The notes under the pieces were generated by a model. It did not search any database. It worked only from the letters and a program-made list of their open reading frames with translations, and was not told the origin of the DNA. 64,000 nucleotides of DNA, taken from positions 130,290,522 through 130,354,521 of the forward strand of contig NC_089490.1 in assembly GCF_036850765.1 (NCBI RefSeq), in the 5' to 3' direction. This DNA comes from Saccopteryx bilineata. Its lineage: Eukaryota; Chordata; Mammalia; Chiroptera; Emballonuridae. This document shows, piece by piece, positions 9,543-19,930 of the stretch; the stretch's first letter is position 1; every line of letters starts with the position of its first letter. The translations under genes and the position numbers were made by a program.

Positions 9543-9924
9543 GTGAGCTGTGTCTGGCCACCTCCCTCAGGGCTTCTGAAAGTCAGGTCCAGGCTGCTGC
9601 CCCCAGGGAGGTTATCCTGGGAAGGGTGCCTGTGGGCAAATAGCCCTGCACTCCGGCTCCAAAATGCAGAATTGGGGTGGGGGGTAGGCTGTGAAAGAGG
9701 CTGGACTGCCCTCTCCAAGGGATGTATGTGGACAGAGTGATAGGGCCATCCCCTTGGAATGTTTGTTTCACAGAGAAGGTACAGCTTGCTCTGTGTCACT
9801 GGGAGAAGCAGGGTGGGGATAGATGTGATGGACAGTGTCTGGGGCCAGGATTTGGCAAATGGGAAGGCTGTCTTCTTAGCCATAAGGTGAAAAGGTTGGC
9901 CTACAGGGACCTAGTTTGGTTCTA

Positions 9925-10290
9925 GTGTGTGCATACCTGTGCGTGTGTGCTTGAGTATGCCTCTGCATGTGTAGTATGTGTGCATGCATGTGCAGTGTGT
10001 ATGCACAAGTTGCATGTATGTGAGCATGCATGATGCATATAAATGCATGAGTGCATTGCATGCTTGTGTGTTAGCATATGCACATTTCTGCATGTGTTAT
10101 CTGTGTACATGACTGCACCTGTATTCATGTGTTCATGGGTGTGAGTATGCATACATGGATGAGTGCATCTGAGAACATGCATGTGCATGTGTGTTCTATA
10201 CGCATGTTTTATGTGCCTGTGTATGGAAATACCAGTGATGTGTGTGCATGCGTGAGCATCTGCCCATGTGTGTGTGTCGGTGTGGTCTCT
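9925..10290 (+). repeat. TG/CATG-rich low-complexity tract in 3' UTR
   Basis: About 365 bp of alternating purine-pyrimidine sequence built from TGTG, GCATG and GTATG words, for example GTGTGCATGCATGTGCAGTG. It is a decayed TG microsatellite. ORFs across it on either strand (Cys/Val or His/Thr-rich) are artefacts of the repeat. Confidence 0.8.
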
Positions 10291-11398
10291 GGGTGGCTGG
10301 GCTGTGGCATCCACCCTGTGCCCTTCCTTAGCATGGGCCTCTCCTTCCCACATCGACGTTAGTGGCAGCCTTGGCTCTGAAGCCTCTGCCCTGGGCCTGT
10401 CCCGCTTGGCTGGGTGGTTGAGCTCCAGGGTGCAGGTAGTGTGGAAGTAGGAACTACTGAGCTGGGGTGTCCCTTGGAGTCCCGGGGGCTCCAGGAACCC
10501 CAGGGAACTGTGTTTTTTTTTTAAAGAAAACCTATTTATGTTGATTTGGGTGTCTTTGTCCCTGTTTTATAGTGTAAATAGTAAAGTTTATTCTCCTGTG
10601 GTTCAGAGAACACCCCATGAATAACTGCTGTGGAGGCCCATCCTGGAAGGGAGCCAGGTGGCTCTGCAGTGGCAGGAGACGTGGACCTGTGCCTCAGTCC
10701 CGCAGGCCTGGCTGGACGGGGTGAGCTAGGGTGCTTCCCAGCCATCCCTGTCAGTCCCCACCTGCTGAGGTGCACAGCAGGTGGAGTGGCACACTCTCCC
10801 TTGACAAGACTGTAGCCAGTCACTACTGGGTTCTGGAAAGATGGCAAGTCAGAGGAAGGATATTTTTTTAAGTTAAATACCACATTTATCTATATGTCAT
10901 AAATATTAAGAAAAGTATTTTTAAAAACAAGGCAGACTGAAAACGTCTGCTGGCTGGTTTGTTTATATATAAATATATATCAAAATGTTTTGCTAAGCAA
11001 AGAAGCAACTCCCACTGATGGAACCTCTCCTAATGTGCTTCTCTCCCGTGTGGCAGAGCACCTTTGAAGAAAACATGTCTGTAGTGGGGCCAGAGTCCCA
11101 GGTTCAGCCTCTCTAGGGCCATGGGGGCAGGCAGCCATGCTGAGGGCCAGGCAGGTCCCGGCCACCTGCTCCCTACCAGCCACTCAGATGTGGGTTCTGG
11201 GCTTGGTTCTGCCAGGTTCAGAGGTCAGGAGAAGAGGGGCATTCACACACAGTAGCTCTCCTCTCTGTTCAATCACTCTCCTGCCGGCCTGCCCACTTCT
11301 CTACCTCATCTGTATAGCGAATAGGTGTGTACTCAAGTGACTTGGAGAATGTATTTATTTAATGGCTCTGTGTAACACAACCAGAAAAAAATGGAAAC

Positions 11399-11404
11399 AA
11401 TAAA
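11399..11404 (+). promoter_or_regulatory. Distal WNT9A poly(A) signal AATAAA
   Basis: A canonical AATAAA, preceded 28 nt upstream by TGTAA (11371), a UGUA motif of the kind bound by cleavage factor Im, and followed by GCCTGTCTCATTCTG. Cleavage is expected near 11415-11430. It lies at the boundary where the UTR-like sequence ends. Confidence 0.75.
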
Positions 11405-11425
11405 CATATTTTAAATTATAGCCTG

Positions 11426-11862
11426 TCTCATTCTGATGACTTGAGAGTAGTCACGAGAAGCCTGTGGGTGGAGGGACGAAGGGAGGAGTGCCTGAGGGAG
11501 GAGGAACCAAATGAAGATGTTGGGGCAGGGGCAGAAGAAGGTTGAGGTAAGGAGGCTGGGCATGAAGACCTGTGCAGGTGGACCTTGACAGTGTGTGTTC
11601 AGGGAGCTGAGTGTTTTCTGCAGCCCCGATATCGTGCATCTGCCCCCAGATGCGGGATGGGTAGTGAATCCGTGGTCACAACGGACAGGCTACAGCACTC
11701 AGGAGCGGAGACCTTATCTGATATCCCTGTCTCTGAGTGGCCTACATGGTCCCTCTCATGGTGCCATCACTGGGGTCCCAGATGTCCAGCAATGTTCAGC
11801 TTGGCCTCTGTCCCAATATGGCCTCAAACTGGGGAGGTCCTAGTAAGTCTTGAGACTCTTGT
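11426..11862. other. Intergenic, nothing recognised
   Basis: Single-copy-looking sequence just past the WNT9A poly(A) site. Open frames here have no recognisable domain. Confidence 0.5.
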
Positions 11863-12200
11863 CTCTCCAGACCTGGAGGCAAGAAGCCAGATGAAGGTGT
11901 TACAGGGCCGCATTCCCTCTGGGGGTTCCAGGGGAAGGTCTTTCCTGCCTCCTCCAGCAGCTGCTGCTCCTGGCTTCCCTGTCTCTGCCGCCCTCATCAT
12001 GTGGCTTCTCCCTTCTCCATGTCGTCTCCCTTCTGTTCAGGTGTGGGCACTTGTCATGGAATGGAGGGCCCACACAATCTGGGGTGCTCTCATCTTCAGA
12101 TAATTAAGTATATCTGCAGAGACCCCATTTCCAATTAAGGTATCACCTTGAGAGTCAAGTGGCTGTAAATTTTGGGGAACACACCTCTACCCATAGCAGT
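11863..12200 (+). mobile_element. MaLR-type LTR (MLT1/MST-like)
   Basis: The segment follows the layout of a MaLR LTR as I remember it: CCAGACCTGGAGGCAAGAAG, GGTGTTACAGGGCCGC, a CT-rich middle, ACTTGTCATGGAATGGAGGGCCCACACAATC, then ATATCTGCAGAGACCCCATT and TCCAATTAAGGTATCACCTT, and an end near GGGGAACACACC. It is a noncoding LTR, strongly diverged and therefore old. Confidence 0.7.
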
Positions 12201-12470
12201 CATGGAGACCTGGGTGAGGGGTGAGCCTGAGCCCTGGGTAGGGGAGGAGTGAGCTCTCTGCTGAGTGGGTGGGCTGGGCAGGACATACACCTCTTTCTCT
12301 TGATCTTTTGGAAACAAGGCTTCCGTTTCTTGGGCAACTCTTCCCTTCACACTTCAAGGCCTATGTCCTTCATTGGTCAGTGGGGAAAGGCCTCCGGGAT
12401 GCTGGAGGGTAGGTTACCTCCCAACATACTGGGCACTTGCCTCTGCCTCCCTCTCCCTTCTGCAGGAGTG
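12201..12470. other. Intergenic, nothing recognised
   Basis: A short unique-looking interval between an LTR and a SINE; no gene or motif stands out. Confidence 0.5.
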
Positions 12471-12830
12471 AGAGCAGGGGAGGCAGAGACAGACTCCTGC
12501 ATGCACCCTGATCGGGATCCACCTGGCAAGCCCACTAGGGGGTGATGTTCTTTTCATCTGGGACCATTGTTTGTTCCGTTGCAACTGGAGCCATTTTAAC
12601 ACCTGAGGTGGAGGCTATGGAGCCATTTTCAGCACCTGAGGCCAACTCGCTCTAATGGAGCCCTGGCTGCAGGAGGGGAGGACAGAGAAAGAGAAACGAG
12701 GGAGAGAAATTAAGAGAGGTAGGGGTGGAGAAGCAGATGGTCGCTTCTCCTGTGTGCCCTGACCAGGAATCAAACCCAGGATATCCACACGCCGGGCTGA
12801 TGCTTTACCACTGAGCAAACTGGTCAGGGC
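12471..12830 (-). mobile_element. Rhin-1-like SINE, diverged
   Basis: On the - strand it starts GCCCTGACCAGTTTGCTCAG at 12830 and runs through CCCACTAGGGGGTGATG-type body sequence to about 12471. The flanks TGCAGGAGTG (12461-12470) and TCCAGGAGTG (12831-12840) form a 9/10 target duplication. Its head uses CCCTGACCAG rather than CCCTGGCCGG, marking an older subfamily shared with the copies at 4.2, 60.5 and 63.6 kb. Confidence 0.85.
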
Positions 12831-13814
12831 TCCAGGAGTGTTTGAGGTGACTTCAGCTTGCTCTCAGGATGCCTGCTCTCCCTCCTGCTCTGAGTCTGAA
12901 GCCTCTTCCAGAAACACATTCTTCACAGCACTGGGCCCCTAACAGTTTGTTGGTCCATCTGTCTACCCACTCTGAGTCTGGGGTGCTCCGGGTACAACCC
13001 ACAACCCCCATTTGGCCCTAGTCCCTGGCCTCACCACCCTCCCTGCTGGCCTTTGTATTTCCTTCAACTGCCTTGTGTGTCCTCCCAGAGCTGTGATGTG
13101 CCCTACTAGACTGGTGGCAGGCCATGTCCTGAGAGGTTGCCTGCCTGCCACCTCCAGTCCCATGTGAGCACCCTAAGTCCCCAAGAGAGAAATGTGGGTT
13201 TACCAACCTAATCTCTGTGCCCAGACAGAGAGGGGCAGACCCTCTTTCCAGCTCATGGCCATGGCCATGAAGAGGCCAGGAGCTACCTCCTGGCACTAGA
13301 CCCTGTGCCAGGCTAAAGACCACCAGGCAACTCTGTGATGCCCTCAGCTGGGCACTGGACTCTGTAGGTGAGGGATAGGCGACAGTGGCACAGCAGGGGA
13401 GGCGTCTTGGGGCATCCCATCACTTAGGGGATGCATGGGTGCCAGCTCCTTCTCATTGCATATTGTAAGACAGAAGTCCCCTCCTGGGCACTGGGGTGAG
13501 TGGGGGTCTTGGGCCTCTGTGCCTGGCAGGAGGGGCTGTGAGCTGCCCAGGCACAGGGAGCAGCAGGCTGCTTGAATAAGGTCATTCTTCCTTGGGACTG
13601 GTGGCTGAAACTGTAGCTGCAGCCAACCCAGTGTGAGAGGACAGGGACCAGGCTTCCAAGGGGAGCAGGACTGCAGGTACAGAGCCTCCACCACGGCCGT
13701 CCTCCAGTCTGGACACGTGGCCCTTCGCTGAGCAGCTCTTTCTGGACCCTTGGGTCTTCCCTGGATGACAGGGTCCAAAGTGTGGTGGCTCCACCCGATG
13801 TAACTGGCTAGTTT

Positions 13815-13978
13815 TGAGTGTCTCTGTATCTGCGTGTGTACATGTGTGTGAGCATGTGGGGGGCTGGGTTCATGCATCTACCCACACATGTATGTGCATG
13901 TAGGCATGGTTGTGCATGTGTCTGCGTATGTGTACATATGTGTTTGTGCCTGCATGCATGTGTGTCTGTGTGTATACT
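13815..13978 (+). repeat. TG-rich low-complexity tract
   Basis: Imperfect TGTG/CATG/TACATG repeats similar in style to the tract in the WNT9A 3' UTR, with an internal non-repeat interruption around 13855-13885. Confidence 0.7.
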
Positions 13979-14328
13979 GTGAGGTTGAAGTGCTGGGCTG
14001 TTGCTCTCCTTTCTGGCCACTTGTCTTGCCTGGTGACCATGGTATCCTGCCTCACCTCTGGCCTCTTCTAGCTGAGTATTTCCCGATGACCTGGCCCAGC
14101 ACCTGAGCCAGGGGAAGACCTGCCTTGTCAGACCACATCTGCCAGGTGGGCAGAGACACCTAGCAGACTACAAGATGCTTCCTGTCTGCAGGGGAGCAGA
14201 CAAGAGGCCTCAAGAAGTTCCAGAGGACAGGGTATCCCTCCAGCTCCCTGGCGAGGCTCCATGGGGGTGAGGAGAAGAAGAAGAAGAGACTGAAGGGCTC
14301 AGGGCTCAGGTTGGGAGGCTGCTCAGAG

Positions 14329-14400
14329 CTATTTATAGCCAATTGGGCTTGGCTACCATTTGCAGGTGTGGAGGCTGCCCAGGATGCATAAACAGGTGGC
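14329..14400. promoter_or_regulatory. Candidate MEF2/CCAAT/E-box cluster
   Basis: CTATTTATAG (14329-14338) is a perfect palindromic MEF2 consensus and abuts CCAATTGG (14339-14346). Two CAGGTG E-boxes follow within about 60 bp, one in TTTGCAGGTGTGG and one in AAACAGGTGGCC. MEF2 plus E-boxes is the classical arrangement of muscle enhancers. Whether this one is active is inference. Confidence 0.3.
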
Positions 14401-15254
14401 CAGAGGAGAATCTGGCTGGAGCCCAGCCTGGCCTGGTGGCGGGAGGCAGGAGATGGTGGGGGACTAGGAAGAAGGCAATGTTAGGTAATGTCTCAGACAG
14501 GAAGGTATTCAGCTGGATCCTGCTTGCCCTTTCCAGGCTGACTTCAGAGATGGAGGGTGAGGTGGAGAAACAAATGAGGGGGGAGAGGGGAGGAAGGGAA
14601 AGGGAAGGAGGGTGAGAGGAGAGAGTGGAAAATATGAGGCCAGCAGTAGGACATAGCAAAGGCTGTGTCACCTCACTGTGAGACCCTGTGGGACCTAGGA
14701 CCATCGGTACCTTGGATGGGGGTGCTCGCTGCCACGTGGGGCCTAGCCAAGCCACACACAGCAGGTGCTAAGGATGGGAGAGGGAGGCTGCCTAGGAGGG
14801 CTGAAAGCTGGGAGGCTAGGGGCTTCCATGACCTGAGTGGCTCTCACCTCTCCTGGGGGCTCTTGGCTGTGGCGAAGGCCACACCAGTGGGACTGTGGCA
14901 GCAGGACACTGGGCTTGTGTGCTAGTGCCCTGGATGTCCAGCCTCAACCAGCTTCTCAGCTCTACTCCAGCTGCCTTCTCCCTCCCGACCTGGGCTCCTA
15001 TGTCCTCCTCCCACTGTGCTCCTCTGAGCCCCTCCCTGCTCACTGCCTCGGGGTTCCTTTCCTGGATGGGCTCCTCTCAGCCTGCTGTCCAGTGCACAAG
15101 TCAGCTGTGGGACACAGCCTGGACCCCAGTTCTGGGTGATCAGGCTGCATGCTTAAGGCTGCCCAATCCACCCAAGCTCCCAGGTAGAAGGATACCCCAG
15201 CCTGGGGGCAAGTGTCCTTGTCTACCTGGTTTCTAGGCCCCACTTTCCCCACTC

Positions 15255-15610
15255 TTTGGACATAGAGCTGACAATTATTGGCTGCTCCCTGACAGCCCTG
15301 GATTCTGGGTGGGGCCAGGCCAGAGTGGGAGGTGGAGCTAGTGGCCTGGATCAACTTAGTCCCCAGAACCAGCAAACTTTGAGTGGAGGAGGGGTCTAGC
15401 AGGTTTCCATAGTAACAAGACCAAACAAATATCTGCACCCCTCCCCCCACCACCCCTGTGGCAATTACCTCATCTGCCCACCAACCCTGTGCTGTGGGGG
15501 GTCCTGGGCTGGCAGGGGAGCTGCAGCATCCATGTCTGTGTTGGGCCCGCGTCCATGGAAACTGGCTGGAGAAGGAGCCCAGAGGCTCCTGCTGTGGTTA
15601 TTAGCTGGGT
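15255..15610. promoter_or_regulatory. Candidate regulatory cluster with X-box-like palindrome
   Basis: GTTTCCATAGTAAC at 15403-15416 fits the RFX X-box (GTNRCC-N(0-3)-RGYAAC) with one mismatch. Nearby are GACAATTATTGG (homeodomain-like), ACCAAACAAATATC (forkhead-like) and GGCAATTACCTC. The region is not an obvious repeat and sits about 4 kb downstream of WNT9A. Confidence 0.28.
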
Positions 15611-15630
15611 AGCCAGAGGCCCTTCCCAGA

Positions 15631-15817
15631 GCAAGGGAGAAGGGGAAAGGAGAGAGATGTAGGGGGGAAGGGAGAAAAAGAGGAGGCAGAAGGATAAAAG
15701 AGGGAAAAAGAGGGGAAGGGAGAGGGGAGGAAAGAGAGGAGGACAAAGAGGGAGGGGAGAGCAGAGGAGGGCGGGGAGAGAAGAGAGGAGGGTGAGGAGG
15801 GCGGGCAGAGCAGAGAA
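15631..15817 (+). repeat. Polypurine (GGGGA/GAGGA) tract
   Basis: About 185 bp that is nearly all A and G on the + strand, with many GGGG/GGGA runs and only scattered pyrimidines. Such tracts can adopt triplex (H-DNA) or quadruplex forms; that is a general property, not shown here. Confidence 0.85.
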
Positions 15818-16849
15818 CATAGGAGCAGCTGTGATTTGATGACAGGAAACTGGCGTGGAGGTGGGAGGCCTGTACTGGTCCGCAGGGCTGTGGGCTGAGA
15901 AAAGGGACCAGCATACCAGTCAGGTGGACAGGCTGCAGGGCCTGCATGGGAGGTGCCGTCATGTTGGGACCTGGAGGGCAGGAACTGGAGTGGGCTGAGG
16001 CTTGGGGCAGGGCCTTAGTGTGGATGTTGTCACAGGGGCATGGTGCAGTCTCCATATGATTCTGCCCTCAACTGTGCAGGACAATCTAATGAGGAGGGGG
16101 GCAACTGTCTGCCTCCAGCAAGCCCAGATCCTGTGCCCATTTCACCAGCTGTTAACTCAGTCATGTTTACTTTGTCCTCTCTGAGAGCTGTTGGCCCATC
16201 CCAGCACATCACCCATCATCACTGTCAGTGAATCCTCTGACATGCCACTTATCACATGACTCTTGACAATTGAGCATGGAGGAGAAACCTCATTGTATAT
16301 CTTGTTTTCTTTTTGGTTTCCTTATCTGGGACCATAGAGCATGTACTGTTTGCCCTTTCAGGGCTGCTGAGGTCGGTCCTGGGCAAGGCTATAGCCATTC
16401 TTCCTCTACTCTATTATGGGCAACAGGAACTCTCCTGGAGATGTCCGAATCCTGCCATTTCAGCTTTGGTTATTGCATGTTGTTGTTCTGCAAAAACATC
16501 TACCTTTGCTAACTTTTTACTGTTGCTAACGACACGTGTTGTCTTTTTTTTTTCAATTAGAAGTTTCTATTCCAATGTTCTTGGTATGCTTTGAGGGCTG
16601 ACATTTTTCCAGATATGGCTGGAAGGCCCCTCCAAATGGCTCCTCTATCCTTCTCTCAGTCTGTAAAGACGTCCTGCTTTTCTGGATTTCAGGGGTGTTA
16701 GAGTGACATGTGGTTACAGAATCTCTCTGGCTGTTCTTGGGAGATATACAAAGAGATGAATTTGGAAGAAATAGAGATAATTCAGGTCACAGAAGGAAGT
16801 TTTTAAGTAAAATCATTAGACATATTTATGAAGAAATTATACAAAACAA

Positions 16850-17150
16850 GCCTGACTGGTAGTGGCACAGTGGATAGAGCATCAACCTGGGACACTGAGG
16901 CCCTAGGTTTGAAACCCTAGGGTTGCCAGCTTGAATGCAGGCTCACCAGCTTGAGTGTGGGGTTGCTGTCTTGATTATGGGATCATCGACATGATCTCAT
17001 GGTCACTGGCTTGAGGAAAATGTCACTGGCTCAGCTGGAGCCCCTCAGTCAAGGCATGTATGTGAAGCAATCACTGAACAACTAAAGTGACGCAACTGTG
17101 AGTTGATGCTGCTCATCTTTCTGCCTCCTGTCTCTCTATCTTTGTCTCGA

Positions 17151-17210
<60 letters not shown>
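16850..17210 (+). mobile_element. Second bat SINE family, long form, with GAAA tail
   Basis: It begins GCCTGACTGGTAGTGGCACAG and has the same layout as the element at 4951 (tRNA-like head, GCTTGA blocks, CT-rich tail), ending in a GAAA microsatellite at about 17150-17210. A 16-bp target duplication, AAATTATACAAAACAA at 16834-16849 and AAATTACACAAAACAA at 17211-17226, matches at 15 positions and fixes the ends. Confidence 0.93.
17150..17210 (+). repeat. (GAAA)n microsatellite
   Basis: About 15 uninterrupted GAAA units forming the expanded tail of the SINE at 16850. The length suggests ongoing instability. Confidence 0.95.
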
Positions 17211-17612
17211 AAATTACACAAAACAATAATAGAATCAATAAAAAAAGTAAAAAAAGAAAAGTGAACTATTGGAAATAAAAATATGGAAAGTGAAATATAA
17301 ATAACTTCATCTTGCTTATCTTGCATCCACAGAGATCACCTGACAATTTTGAAGATGTGGTGATGAATTGCTGTGGAGAGGGTCCCTTCTCTAATGAAAA
17401 GCAAAACTTTTTAAGAGAATGCCTGTTTTGCTTATCACCTCCACCCTTCCATGATTTTCTGGCCTAGAACATAGGCCATGATAAATGACATGCAGTAGCC
17501 ATCCTGGGGTCATGAGTATGGAAACCACACATGAAGGATAAAGAGACAAAAATAGAAAAGGCTTGATTTCCTAGTGACTCCATAGAGCTACCCCCACATT
17601 GCCTCTTTTGTT

Positions 17613-17614
<2 letters not shown>

Positions 17615-17645
<31 letters not shown>
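17615..17645 (+). repeat. (GT)n microsatellite
   Basis: About 15 perfect GT units. Confidence 0.95.
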
Positions 17646-17648
<3 letters not shown>

Positions 17649-18162
17649 TTCCATGTGATTGAAAACAAATGAACTTCTGTTTGCTTAAACTCTCATTGAT
17701 TAAGTTTTGTTCTCTGCCGTCTAGATTATTCCTAACTCCTGTGTACATGGAGCCTGGAGAAGGATGGACAGGTATCTGACATCATCAGTAGTGGGGGCAC
17801 TAGACTAAAGTGGACCATACCTTTCAAGCTCAGGGACAGCCTTCTTCAACCTAGAAGTTTGTGCCTAGCCAGGTTTGCATAAAAACCAGAACAGAGGCAT
17901 TTGGGGGCAGGCAAGTTCTCAGAAAGTTCACTTCTGTTACACACTCTTTTTGGTAAATTACAGGATTTGGAAAAGCAATGCACAGAGCAATTCAGGGGAT
18001 GCAGAGAATGAGGCTCCACCTGGTGGGTAAAGAGAAACCATGGAGAACTTGGGTAGGGGCAGGGACCAGGGCAGGGGAGAGGTCAGCTGGGAGCAGGAGT
18101 GCAGACCCTTGGTGGGAAAGCGGAGAGGTATGCAGCCCAGGAGCCTTTTTTTTAAAAAAGAG

Positions 18163-18270
18163 TCCTTCATTTATTTATTCACTTATTCAAACACCTGTTG
18201 AGCTCCTGATAGATGCAAATGCTGAAATTAGGGATGTAAACATTAAAATTATCAGCTTAATAGAAGGAGA
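18163..18270 (+). mobile_element. Possible L2 3' end
   Basis: TTCATTTATTTATTCACTTA followed by TTCAAACACCTGTTGAGCTCCTGATAGATGCAAATGCT resembles the L2 3' end (TTCAACAAATATTTATTGAGCACCTACTATGTGCC type). Divergence is high. Confidence 0.4.
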
Positions 18271-19803
18271 TATATTTGCAGAAACCTCTGTGGACACGCC
18301 ACAAGAGCACAAGAAGAAACCGGAGGTACTGATGCCAATTATTTCAGGGGAGCAAGGAGGGAGGTCTCTCCAGTGTCTGCCCACAAGGGCACTCCGGTCA
18401 GGGCCCAGGGATACACGCCACCCCACAGGAAATGGTTTGTGGATGCACCAGAGCCCTCTGCAGAGCCATATCCTTATCACTGTCCTGGAGGGCAAGACAC
18501 ATGTCTTTGTACTGGTCACAATTTGAGCACACACAAGATTCCAGAGACAGAAAGCCAGATGCTTCTGCCTCTTGTTCACCTGGCCCCTCCTCATCCCTAG
18601 GGAGCTGAAAGGCTGAGAGGAGGGGATAATGGACATGCCTAGATTGAGCCCAATAGCAACACAAGCTGGTCCAAAAACACGACCTAGAGGAAAAGGTTGG
18701 TGCCGATGAGATCAAAGTGTAGTACCACTCAGGTAAATTAATAACGTGCAGATGGGAACAGGACAATACTTCATGGGTACACTCTCAGCATAGAGGCACC
18801 CTAAAGACAGGAGCATGGATGAGGGTGGCCCCACTACCCATACATACCCTGTTCTGGGTGAGTGGAAATGAGAGAACAAGAAGGAGCAACTGATGATGCA
18901 GAAAAGAGGGGATTCCTTCCTGCAGGAGAGAGCCTGGACCAGTAGCCATAGGTGAGTCATGTTGAGGGTGGGTCTGCTGACCGTCCCTTGTGGTCAGCTG
19001 TTCAGGTGCAGACAGATGAGGTGAGGTTTGGCCCAGTGGGACTGTTGGAGGCAGGACATCAAGGGTCTCCATGGAGGGACTGTACCAGTGGGCATAGGAG
19101 CAGTGAGCACAGGGACTGCTGGAGCTGGACCTGGAGCCTCGTTGGGGGCAGCATCAGGTGTGGCTAGATGGAGGTGGCTGGAGGTGAGAGGGGTGAGATG
19201 ACCCGGCAAGGGGCCAGGTGTTTGGGTGGGGCTTCCTCCCCAAGGCTGAGCCCCTTCCTGCCCACCCTCAGAGGCATCTCCTGCCCCTGAATTTGGAGCA
19301 GAGCCAAGCTGGGGCGGTAGGCAGTGAACAGGGCCCCTTGTGGTGCAGCTGCTCTGAGCCATGGCCTCTGGCCCACACTGAATCTGGGGGAAGGGGAGCC
19401 AGGGCAGTGGGTACTGTGGGCTGGTCAGGGGTGACTTCTAGAGGACCTCTCTTTTTGGAGTAGACAACCCACAGTCACTCTGTACTGGACTGTTTTCAGA
19501 TGAACAGGCAAGTGTCCTCTGAGTCTGGACATGAGGCCTGAGGGACTCATGACCACACCCTGAAGATGCTGTCTCCTGCAAGGTGGTGGTGGGCATCAGG
19601 ACTTCCAGGTTAGGGGTGAGGGTAGCTGGAGCTTCTCTCAGCCAGGTGGGAGGCATAGGGGCTGGGAGCCTAGCATGAGCCTGCCTGGTGAGAGCTGGTG
19701 CAGAAGCTGAGGGGTTGAAGGCTGTCTGAGAGGAAGCTGGTAGAGGGGCCAGCTGGGCAGACCCAGAGAATAGCTGGGGGCAGGGGGTGAGGGAGAAGGC
19801 TTA

Positions 19804-19930
19804 TATGTAAGTGTGTGTAACTGTCAGTGATTGTGAGTGTGTGAATGTGCATGAGTGACTATGTGGGTGTGTCAGTAAGTGTGTGTGTGTGTCTGTGTGA
19901 ATGTGTGTGTATGTGTATGTGAATATGTGA
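19804..19930 (+). repeat. TG-rich low-complexity tract
   Basis: Imperfect TGTG repeats with GTGAGTG, GTCAGTAAG and GTGAATG variants. Confidence 0.8.

Larger units (their letters stand above)
1..11425 (+). other. WNT9A: WNT9A gene, partial (exon 1 missing)
   Basis: Three consecutive exons (3907-4163, 5529-5791, 8440-8919) join in frame to give a Wnt protein lacking only its N-terminus. The reading frame crosses each junction correctly: exon 2 ends one base into a glycine codon that exon 3 completes, and exon 3 ends on a codon boundary. Together they encode 332 residues after the split first codon. Human WNT9A is 365 residues with about 32 from exon 1 (from memory), so the bat protein would be about 364; one residue seems to be missing in the variable linker of exon 4. 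No upstream exon with a signal peptide is visible in 1-3906, so exon 1 lies outside the window. The 3' boundary is inferred from the poly(A) signal at 11399. In human, WNT3A lies head-to-head upstream of this gene; that would be off the left edge. Confidence 0.93.
8920..11425 (+). other. WNT9A: WNT9A 3' UTR
   Basis: The 2.5 kb after the stop has no SINE or LINE that I recognise and ends just past a strong poly(A) signal. It contains AU-rich patches with ATTTA pentamers (GTTATTTTTATTTAAC near 9340 and GTATTTATTTAATGG near 11350), a long TG/CATG-rich low-complexity tract (9925-10290) and AT-rich stretches near 10510-10600 and 10860-10990. AU-rich elements are known to affect mRNA stability; their use here is inference. 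The absence of repeats fits a retained exon. Confidence 0.8.
12831..16849. other. Intergenic, mostly single-copy GC-rich DNA
   Basis: No exon is recognised. The interval holds a TG tract (13815-13978), a MEF2/E-box cluster near 14.33 kb, an X-box-like palindrome at 15.40 kb and a long polypurine tract (annotated separately). ORFs of up to 196 codons on the - strand at 15465-16055 are a by-product of the polypurine tract. Confidence 0.5.

Noticed and set aside
9876..10362. His/Thr- and Cys/Val-rich ORFs
   Set aside because: They are translations of the TG/CATG tract in the WNT9A 3' UTR.
15465..16055. 196-codon ORF on the - strand
   Set aside because: Its Pro/Ser/Leu/Phe content comes from the complement of the polypurine tract; no domain or conservation signal is visible.
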